Positions 8,573-14,214 of a stretch of DNA of 17,478 nt are shown here, piece by piece. This DNA comes from Promethearchaeia archaeon (GTDB taxonomy: Archaea; Asgardarchaeota; Lokiarchaeia; Sigyniarchaeales; SOKP01). Numbering within the stretch: the first letter of the stretch is position 1; each line of letters opens with the position of its first letter. The stretch is taken from the NCBI GenBank assembly GCA_029856445.1, contig JAHQWY010000038.1, forward strand, positions 1 through 17,478, in the 5' to 3' direction. Under the pieces are notes generated by a model that did not search any database, was not told the DNA's origin, and was given only the letters and a program-made list of their open reading frames with translations. The position numbers and the translations under genes were made by a program.

Positions 8573-8634
8573 GGTGTTAAAATATTAGTGAAAAAATGAA
8601 TGTATTATTTATAATAACCGATCAGCGGTTATAA
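8573..8634 (+). pseudogene. Vestigial sulfatase gene start (ribosome-binding site plus about 15 codons)
   Basis: From ATT 8584 the frame reads ISEKMNVLFIITDQR, then Leu and TAA at 8632. The intact sulfatase downstream starts LSEKMNVIFIITDQQR. Most base differences between the two are at third codon positions (ATA/ATC, ACC/ACT, GAT/GAC), which indicates divergence under protein-level selection before the break. Similarity extends to the ribosome-binding site: GGTGTT at 8573-8578 against GGTGTT at 9523-9528. No later part of a sulfatase follows; the next gene begins 28 bases after the stop. Best read as the remains of a second sulfatase gene. A short translated leader peptide is possible but less likely. 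Confidence 0.6.
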
Positions 8635-8638
8635 TAAA
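8608..8638 (+). repeat. Hairpin: 13-bp inverted repeat, 5-base loop
   Basis: Left arm TTTATAATAACCG (8608-8620), loop ATCAG, right arm CGGTTATAATAAA (8626-8638). Twelve of 13 pairs match; the only mismatch is A-A at 8613/8633. There is no T-tract after it, so it is not a standard terminator. The left arm lies inside the sulfatase remnant. Confidence 0.75.
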
Positions 8639-8661
8639 GTTAAAAAGTAGATTGAAAGAAC

Positions 8662-9522
8662 ATGCTAAATAAAGAATGGTTTATAGATAAAATAAATTCC
8701 TTTTTAAGAGAAGACAAAAGCAATAAAATGACGGGTGTGGATGGGATCCTCATTTTTGAACCTGATGTCATAGTTGGATTTTGTTCGGCTGATGACCCAA
8801 TTTTTGAACACTATAAGAAAGTTGTAGGCCCCTTCCATCTTACACCTGCGGAAGCTTATTCTAAACATTTTTCAGTAGAAATAGATTCTCCTGAGAATCT
8901 CACAGTAATAGCTTATATACTTCCTACAAACAAAATCACTAAAAAGGAGAATTATGAATATAGTACTAAATGGCCTGGAGAGAGGTGGAGCCATACAAGA
9001 CTTTACGGAGAACGTTCAAATCAAAAACTTCAGAAATATTTACTGAGTGAAATCAAAAAAGAATTTGGAGTAGATGGAGTAGCTCCAATGACAGAACAAA
9101 AGTTATTCAAGATTCACAGGAAGCATCTGGAAGCCTATCAAGGAGTATGGGCTTCAACATGGTCTCACCGACATATGTGTTTTGCTGCGGGATTAGGTTC
9201 CTTTGGTCTATCCGACGGATTCATAAACGCAAGAGGAAAAGCAATGCGATGTGGGAGCTTCGTTATTAATTTTAAAATGCCCTCGGAGGGAAACAATCGA
9301 CCATCTGACCCTTACGAATATTGTATTAAATGTGGTCAATGTATCAAAAGATGTCCCGTTGATGCGATTACTCTAGAAAGCGGTCACGATAAACAAAAAT
9401 GTTCTATAAAAGTGCAGAATACTGTGCCGTATATCCAGGAGCATTATCATATCCCAATCTATTCTTGTGGACTCTGTCAAGTTGGTGTGTCTTGCTCTGA
9501 TGGTATACCACTGAAAAAATGA
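8662..9522 (+). CDS. QueG-like Fe-S oxidoreductase (short form)
   Basis: A 286-residue protein with the same fold signature as its neighbour but only distantly similar. The conserved AAGLGSFGLSDGFIN (175-189) matches the QueG/dehalogenase Ala-Gly-Leu-Gly-x-x-Gly region. A bacterial-ferredoxin-type pair follows: Cys221/224/227/231-Pro, then Cys247, and CGLCQVGVSC (Cys269, 272, 278), consistent with two [4Fe-4S] clusters. It lacks the HEAT-repeat C-terminus of tRNA-modifying QueG, so a role in queuosine synthesis is unlikely. ATG at 8662 is the first start after an in-frame TGA, with only a weak GAAAG upstream. Its stop is 13 bases before the sulfatase start, so the two are almost certainly co-transcribed. 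The reaction is unknown; corrinoid dependence is inferred from the family. Confidence 0.78.
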   Translation: MLNKEWFIDKINSFLREDKSNKMTGVDGILIFEPDVIVGFCSADDPIFEHYKKVVGPFHLTPAEAYSKHFSVEIDSPENLTVIAYILPTNKITKKENYEYSTKWPGERWSHTRLYGERSNQKLQKYLLSEIKKEFGVDGVAPMTEQKLFKIHRKHLEAYQGVWASTWSHRHMCFAAGLGSFGLSDGFINARGKAMRCGSFVINFKMPSEGNNRPSDPYEYCIKCGQCIKRCPVDAITLESGHDKQKCSIKVQNTVPYIQEHYHIPIYSCGLCQVGVSCSDGIPLKK

Positions 9523-9535
9523 GGTGTTCATAGAT

Positions 9536-11047
9536 TTGAGTGAAAAGATGAATGTAATATTTATCATCACTGACCAACAGCGATCAAGTCATTTATCTTG
9601 CATGGGTAATCCTTTACTTAAAACACCTAATATCGATAAAATTGTCAATGAAGGAGGAGTTAGATTTACTAACTATTTCTGCGCAAATCCTATTTGTATG
9701 CCAAACAGAGCAAGTTTTTTCACAGGAGCATATCCAAGTGAACATAAAACTCGATCAAATGGTATTAATTTAAATTCTAAACTCCCAACTATTACCGAAA
9801 TATTAAACAACCTTGGTTATCATACTTGTAGTGTCGGAAAACTCCATTTCCAACATTTTGCCCCAACTTTTAATCAATATAGAGAGATTGATAAATCGCT
9901 TGAATCAATTTTTGATTGGTTGCTAGGAAATATTAAATTACCGTTTCCTACGCCATATTATGGATTCCAAGAAGTACATTTAGCTGCTGGACATGGAGAT
10001 TTAATGGCTGGTCATTATTCTGAATGGTTGAAAGAACAAGGATATGATATGGTGGATTATCGGAAGGATGCTAATCGAATCAGCAATTTCTACCATGAAA
10101 CAAAGTTACCAGAAGAATTATATCCAACAACCTATATAACAAACAAAACAATAGAATATCTTGAGAGAATCGCGAATGGAGCCTATGAGAATAAACCCTT
10201 TTTTCTCCATTGTTCGTTTCCCGATCCACACCAACCTGTTTGTCCACCTGGAAAATATAAAGATATGTACAAACCAGAGGATATCAATTTGCCCTCAAAT
10301 TTTAATGATGGACAGAAATTACTTGAACATAAATTTTTAGGAAAATATATTAAAATAGGTTTTGAACCTGTTTTACCTAGTTTAGTAAGTGAGGAGGTAG
10401 CAAAAAAATATATTGCACTTACTTATGGTTCAATTACCATGATTGATGATGGTGTTGGTAAGATTCTTAATTTCCTAGAAGAATCGGGTTTAGCAGAGAA
10501 CACAATGGTGATTTTCACCAGTGACCACGGTGATTTTTGTGGCGATCATGGCCTTGTTGTGAAAGGACCAGCTCATTATCGTAGTGTAATAAATCCACCA
10601 TTACTATGGAAAATACCTGGTTTAACTAAAACATCAGTTTCAAATTCTCTAGTAAGTACTGTTGATTTGCCAAAGACAATATTAAATTTATTAGGTATAG
10701 AGAAGGAAAAACACCCAGAAATCTGTCAAGGGTACGACATAACACGAATTCTAGAAAATCCAACAAGCAAGATTAGAGAACAACTTTTAATTGAACATGA
10801 TGAAGAACTTACTCATGTTAGTAGAGATGAGTCATTTAGACTTCGAACACTTGTAACAGAAAGACATCGCTTAACAATCTATGATGGCTACGAAAAAGGG
10901 GATATTTTTGATTATAATAACGATCCTACTGAAATTAATAACTTATGGAGTAAAGATGAGAATTTAAAAAGAAATCTTATCGAAAAACTCATGAGAGAAA
11001 TAATTAATGTACAGTTAAGAATACCTACGAGAAAATCTACTCATTAA
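9536..11047 (+). CDS. Sulfatase, formylglycine (Cys-type) family
   Basis: About 503 residues from TTG 9536, which follows GAGGTG (9521-9526) by nine bases; GTG 9524 lies inside that site and is less likely, and ATG 9548 is a further alternative. Numbered from 9536, the metal-binding start is TDQQR (Asp13, Gln14), the modification motif is CMPNR with Cys54 (consensus C-x-P-x-R), and the second metal cluster is TSDHGD, followed later by a conserved Lys in VVKGP. The C-terminal part ends with the family-typical GDIFDYNNDPTEINNLW. Cys54 must become formylglycine; in an anaerobe a radical-SAM anSME-type enzyme is likelier than FGE, and none is in the window. No signal peptide is present, so the enzyme is predicted cytosolic. 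Sulfate-ester, sulfamate or phosphonate-monoester hydrolysis are all compatible. Confidence 0.92.
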   Translation: MSEKMNVIFIITDQQRSSHLSCMGNPLLKTPNIDKIVNEGGVRFTNYFCANPICMPNRASFFTGAYPSEHKTRSNGINLNSKLPTITEILNNLGYHTCSVGKLHFQHFAPTFNQYREIDKSLESIFDWLLGNIKLPFPTPYYGFQEVHLAAGHGDLMAGHYSEWLKEQGYDMVDYRKDANRISNFYHETKLPEELYPTTYITNKTIEYLERIANGAYENKPFFLHCSFPDPHQPVCPPGKYKDMYKPEDINLPSNFNDGQKLLEHKFLGKYIKIGFEPVLPSLVSEEVAKKYIALTYGSITMIDDGVGKILNFLEESGLAENTMVIFTSDHGDFCGDHGLVVKGPAHYRSVINPPLLWKIPGLTKTSVSNSLVSTVDLPKTILNLLGIEKEKHPEICQGYDITRILENPTSKIREQLLIEHDEELTHVSRDESFRLRTLVTERHRLTIYDGYEKGDIFDYNNDPTEINNLWSKDENLKRNLIEKLMREIINVQLRIPTRKSTH

Positions 11048-11080
11048 GTTAAATTTAATTAATTCAGGAATAATAGTAAT

Positions 11081-11563
11081 TTAATCCACATCAACAGAAA
11101 ACCCGCATTTATTGCATCTTTTTGTTTTAAATTCTCGGAACATGGGATTATTGCATTCAGGACAGTGGTATCTTTCTTCTTCCTCTTTAACCCATTTTTC
11201 TGTTCCAATTTCTTTCCAGCTATAAATTGCTTTCAGAATTACCTTTTTTCCTCCAGGAACTGGGAAGTTTTCGATATATTTACAAGGAAAATCGTTACAT
11301 TCATAGCATCCATTAATTTTTTTTGTTTGAATACAATCTCTAATAGTGCATAACTGACAATACCCAAAAAGGTCTTCTTTCTTATCTGAAAGACATCCTT
11401 TACATTTAATATCATCAACTGTTTTTGAAAGTGGTTTATAAACATTTACAAGACGTTCTTTAAATTTCTGATTATTATCTCTATCTGCAATATAAATAGC
11501 ACAAACTCCACAATATAACCCACAGGGAGCTAATAATTCTTTTTTAATATTACTCACTTGCAT
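11081..11563 (-). CDS. DUF3795-type cysteine-rich protein with C-terminal zinc ribbon
   Basis: A 160-residue protein with 15 cysteines. The opening LLAPCGLYCGVCAIYIADRD (Cys14, 18, 21), then CKGC (54, 57), CQLC (69, 72), Cys77, CYEC (86, 89) and the PCK at 93-95 match the cysteine order I associate with the DUF3795 family of archaea and anaerobic bacteria. A second part, CPEC (134, 137) and CNKC (150, 153), is a zinc-ribbon pair, which is an addition to the core family. Function is unknown; metal binding is the only safe statement. The gene is convergent with the sulfatase, 33 bases apart, and divergent from the SDR gene. Confidence 0.75.
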   Translation of the reverse strand: MQVSNIKKELLAPCGLYCGVCAIYIADRDNNQKFKERLVNVYKPLSKTVDDIKCKGCLSDKKEDLFGYCQLCTIRDCIQTKKINGCYECNDFPCKYIENFPVPGGKKVILKAIYSWKEIGTEKWVKEEEERYHCPECNNPMFREFKTKRCNKCGFSVDVD

Positions 11564-11812
11564 TTTTCTTTATAATCCACTATTAAATTCTGTAAGACTA
11601 TATTTAATTTTATTTTTTTCCATTTTTTTTACTTACCAATTTTTTTAAATGTTCTTCTATTGAAGCGTTCTAACTTAGAGATTATTAATCTATAATTTCT
11701 TAAAAACCAGATTTAATGGAATCTCATAAAAAAGTGATATATTTTTAATCAGAAAAGAATTTCTTGATATAAAATTAATATAAATTTTAATTGAAAAAAT
11801 GAGGTTGGAATA
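11564..11812. other. AT-rich divergent intergenic region
   Basis: About 250 bases between the DUF3795 gene and the SDR gene. It contains several TATA-like tracts (for example TAATATAAATT around 11777-11787) that could serve the SDR gene, plus long poly-T and poly-A stretches. I see no RNA gene or conserved short ORF. Confidence 0.5.
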
Positions 11813-12895
11813 ATTCCTGCTATAAAACCATTAGATGGTCCAGTAGCAGTTACAGGAGCTTCAGGTTACGTCGGATCTCATGTTGTAGTTGCTTTAATAA
11901 AGCACGGATTTACGGTACACGCATGTGTTAGAGATCTGAACAATCCTGACAAGACAAATCATTTACTAGATCTCAATAAAAGCAATTATTCAGGTCATGT
12001 GGAGCTTTTTTCTGCTAACTTACTTGAAGCTGACAGTTATGACACACCATTTAAAGGTTGTAGTGCTGTATTCCATGCAGCTACACCTATGGGTTATGGT
12101 GGTGCGAATAATCCTCGACAGGTTTATGATGGGGCTATAAATGGAACTAAAAGCGTCCTCAAGTCTGCCAAAAAAGTAGGTACAGTTAAAAGATTCATTT
12201 ATACAAGCTCATTTTCTGCTATCCATCACCCAATGAAGTCTGGTTATATCTTTACTGAAAAAGACTGGGCTTCTGACAACCGTGAGAATGATCCAAATTG
12301 GAATGTAGATAGAATAGATCAAGATGGTGATATGGCATATTCGATGGCTAAAGTGGACTGTGAGCATATAGTATATGAATTTGCTGAAAAATCTAACCAA
12401 TTTGATGCTATTTCAGCGTGCCCACTTACTGTATTGGGCCCACTCCTTTCCCGATTGCATGAGAGGGAAGGTTCATGGCAATGGTGGCTTGGTCGTATGC
12501 TGGCGGGAGAAACATGCGAACGACAATGGAAGGCGTTATGGAACATAATTGATGTTCGAGATGTTGGTGAAGCACAAGCACTAATGATTGAAAGCAATGT
12601 TTGTAAGAACGGATGGCGTTATCAATTAAGTGCAACGGACGAATCAGGTGAAATTGACGTATTACAGCTGCAAGCTCACCTAAAAAAGTTATTTCCCAAG
12701 ATCGATGTAGGTGGACCACCAGAAGAAATCCACCAGATCATCGAGAAATATGGAGCAGTTTATCAAGCACCCATAGCACGATGTGATCAAGCACGCGAAG
12801 AACTTGGTCTCAAGACTCATGCTATTGAGGATACGTTATATGAAACTGGGAAAACAATGATCGATTTAGGACTCGTAGAACCAGCTTTAAAATAG
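11813..12895 (+). CDS. NADPH-dependent extended SDR reductase (dihydroflavonol-reductase-like)
   Basis: The reading frame is open from just after TGA 11792. The obvious coding sequence with the nucleotide-binding motif GASGYVGSH begins well upstream of the first GTG (11999), so that GTG cannot be the true start. No ATG, GTG or TTG lies before the motif; ATT 11813, seven bases after GAGGT (11801-11805), is the best candidate and gives 360 residues, normal for the family. Visible features are the Rossmann glycine motif, Arg in ACVRDLNNP that favours NADPH, Ser in YTSSFSAI, and the catalytic YSMAK. The family reduces a ketone or aldehyde, or a CoA-thioester, of small molecules; the substrate is unknown. 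Its middle section (about 12420-12560) looks more GC-rich than its neighbours, compatible with transfer. A frameshift near the N-terminus is an alternative explanation for the missing start. Confidence 0.8.
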   Translation: MPAIKPLDGPVAVTGASGYVGSHVVVALIKHGFTVHACVRDLNNPDKTNHLLDLNKSNYSGHVELFSANLLEADSYDTPFKGCSAVFHAATPMGYGGANNPRQVYDGAINGTKSVLKSAKKVGTVKRFIYTSSFSAIHHPMKSGYIFTEKDWASDNRENDPNWNVDRIDQDGDMAYSMAKVDCEHIVYEFAEKSNQFDAISACPLTVLGPLLSRLHEREGSWQWWLGRMLAGETCERQWKALWNIIDVRDVGEAQALMIESNVCKNGWRYQLSATDESGEIDVLQLQAHLKKLFPKIDVGGPPEEIHQIIEKYGAVYQAPIARCDQAREELGLKTHAIEDTLYETGKTMIDLGLVEPALK

Positions 12896-12924
12896 TTCAA
12901 GGATAGTAGTATATTAGTAAAAAC

Positions 12925-14052
12925 CTATTTTTTTTCCTTTTTCATTCTGTTTTCTTGATATATCTTTTGCATTAACTCTAAAGGATTCTTATACAGAGGT
13001 GAACGATAAATACGATGAAGTTTTATTGCTTTCGTTGGACAAGTCACCGCACAAACGCCACAGCCATAACATTTTTTATCATCAACTTTAGATTTATCAT
13101 TCTCTAACGTAATTGCTTGGAATAGACATCTTTCTACGCAGAATCCGCATCCCTTACAAAGATCCTGATTTACCTTTGAAATATAATTTGATTTTGCAAT
13201 GCAATTTTCATTTTTATCCTCAAAACGAGTCATTCCTCTTAACATCGCACAACAACATTCACAACAACAACAAATTACCTGATGCATTTTACTTTCAATA
13301 TTTTCTGTAGTAAAAACTAATCCTAATTGTGCTAAATTATCTACTATTTTATGTGCTTCTTTACGAGATAATTCTCTTCCCTCTCCTCTTCTTAAAAAAT
13401 ATTTACCAAATAATCCCACTTGAAAACATGATTCATGGATTGGATATTTCTCTTTGCATTCCCGTATTTTTAATATCTCTGTCCGGTTTCGACAAGGACA
13501 ATCAGTTATTACAATTGGTCCCATACAATTTTCAATGATTCCATGTATTTCTTCAACATTTGAGATCATAGATTGGTGGTCAATAGATTTATTTATTGGT
13601 ACTATTCTAGTTAGAGGAGTTCCATCGTCCGAAGATTCATATCTTTTATAAAATTTTTCTTCGATAAAGAATTGCTGATATAACTCGGCTCCTTTTTTCC
13701 CCATTCTTTCAAAAGTTTTAGAATATTTAAATCCCATATTTAATAAATGGGGCATAGCTATAAAGTAAGAAAAACCTCCAATATCTTGAATCACTCCATC
13801 CTCAGTCATCTTTTCTAAGATTTTCCTAGTTTCTTCTTGATCTCTACCCAGTTTTTTTGAAATTGTTCCAACTGATTGAGGTCTTATTGTCAAGTATTGA
13901 GCGATTTCAGCTTCTTCAGGAGTGAATAATAATGTAATAAATTCTCTAAATGCTTCTGAGATTTTACCATCCTTCATTGGAATATCACTAGGATATTCAC
14001 GCATGTTCTGTAATATTTTTTCATATGGGTCTCCAACTTCTTCTGTGGTCAT
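12925..14052 (-). CDS. Winged-helix / multi-cysteine / 2x[4Fe-4S] ferredoxin-domain protein (copy 2)
   Basis: A 375-residue paralogue of the 6265-7359 protein. Residues about 45-100 form the winged-helix-like part (EEAEIAQYLTIRPQSVGTIS, then EETRKILEKMTEDGVI). The cysteine region has CPCRNRTE (Cys185, 187), Cys199, Cys209, then CCCCECCC at 261-268, seven cysteines in eight residues. Two [4Fe-4S] motifs follow, Cys299/302/305/309 and Cys328/331/334/338-Pro. The C-terminus is a basic tail ending KKEKK. This copy stands alone, convergent with the SDR gene and divergent from tryptophanase, so its partners differ from copy 1. Likely a cytosolic electron carrier or redox sensor. No Shine-Dalgarno is visible; a TATA palindrome about 20 bases upstream suggests a leaderless transcript. 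Confidence 0.85.
   Translation of the reverse strand: MTTEEVGDPYEKILQNMREYPSDIPMKDGKISEAFREFITLLFTPEEAEIAQYLTIRPQSVGTISKKLGRDQEETRKILEKMTEDGVIQDIGGFSYFIAMPHLLNMGFKYSKTFERMGKKGAELYQQFFIEEKFYKRYESSDDGTPLTRIVPINKSIDHQSMISNVEEIHGIIENCMGPIVITDCPCRNRTEILKIRECKEKYPIHESCFQVGLFGKYFLRRGEGRELSRKEAHKIVDNLAQLGLVFTTENIESKMHQVICCCCECCCAMLRGMTRFEDKNENCIAKSNYISKVNQDLCKGCGFCVERCLFQAITLENDKSKVDDKKCYGCGVCAVTCPTKAIKLHRIYRSPLYKNPLELMQKIYQENRMKKEKK
12928..12942 (+). terminator. Oligo-T tract after the SDR gene
   Basis: Eight T, CC, then five T, located 32 bases after the SDR stop on the plus strand. Archaeal termination often uses such T-tracts without a hairpin. It also encodes the lysine-rich tail of the convergent gene, so the T-run may reflect that protein instead. 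Confidence 0.35.
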
Positions 14053-14067
14053 ATATTATTCTAAAGT

Positions 14068-14077
14068 ATTTATAAAT
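14068..14077 (-). promoter_or_regulatory. TATA-like palindrome upstream of Fe-S protein copy 2
   Basis: ATTTATAAAT, a perfect 10-base palindrome centred about 20 bases upstream of the ATG at 14052. The position fits an archaeal TATA box giving a very short or absent leader. Confidence 0.35.
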
Positions 14078-14154
14078 AATAGTTTTTTTAAAGACTAAAT
14101 AGAATAAGCTTTTAACATGTACAAAAATATGTTGCTAAAAATTATTAAATCTTG

Positions 14155-14168
14155 TAAAACTAGTTTTA
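14155..14168. promoter_or_regulatory. 14-base perfect palindrome upstream of tryptophanase
   Basis: TAAAACTAGTTTTA, 43-56 bases before the TTG start, inside the 158-base divergent intergenic region. It could be an operator for either flanking gene; chance occurrence in AT-rich DNA cannot be excluded. Confidence 0.3.
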
Positions 14169-14181
14169 AACACTGTTTATT

Positions 14182-14214
14182 ATGAAAAACTCATTTTTGG
14201 TAGATATTAATTGA
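14182..14214 (+). CDS. Possible 10-codon leader ORF before tryptophanase
   Basis: ATG 14182 opens MKNSFLVDIN and ends at TGA 14212-14214, which overlaps the tryptophanase start TTG 14211-14213 as TTGA. Overlap of this kind allows termination-reinitiation coupling. The peptide has no tryptophan codon, so it is not a direct equivalent of the E. coli TnaC attenuator. It may be coincidental. Confidence 0.25.
   Translation: MKNSFLVDIN

Noticed and set aside
8608..8638. Intrinsic terminator between the two QueG-like genes
   Set aside because: The hairpin is strong but is followed by ATAATAAAG-like sequence with no T-tract, and the genes on both sides look co-transcribed.
8662..9522. Calling the short QueG-like protein epoxyqueuosine reductase
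   Set aside because: The tRNA-binding HEAT-repeat part is absent, and there are no other queuosine or archaeosine genes nearby.
11799..11813. ATG 11799 as the SDR start
   Set aside because: It is in another frame and hits a stop after four codons; it would only be the start if there were a frameshift error, which cannot be judged here.
12209..12719. Several open frames antisense to the SDR gene
   Set aside because: They mirror the codon structure of the SDR gene and encode no recognisable domain; the plus-strand frame carries all family motifs.
14182..14214. A TnaC-type tryptophan-sensing leader peptide
   Set aside because: The 10-codon ORF has no tryptophan codon and no proline at the end, so the known TnaC mechanism cannot apply. 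It is kept only as a possible coupling ORF.
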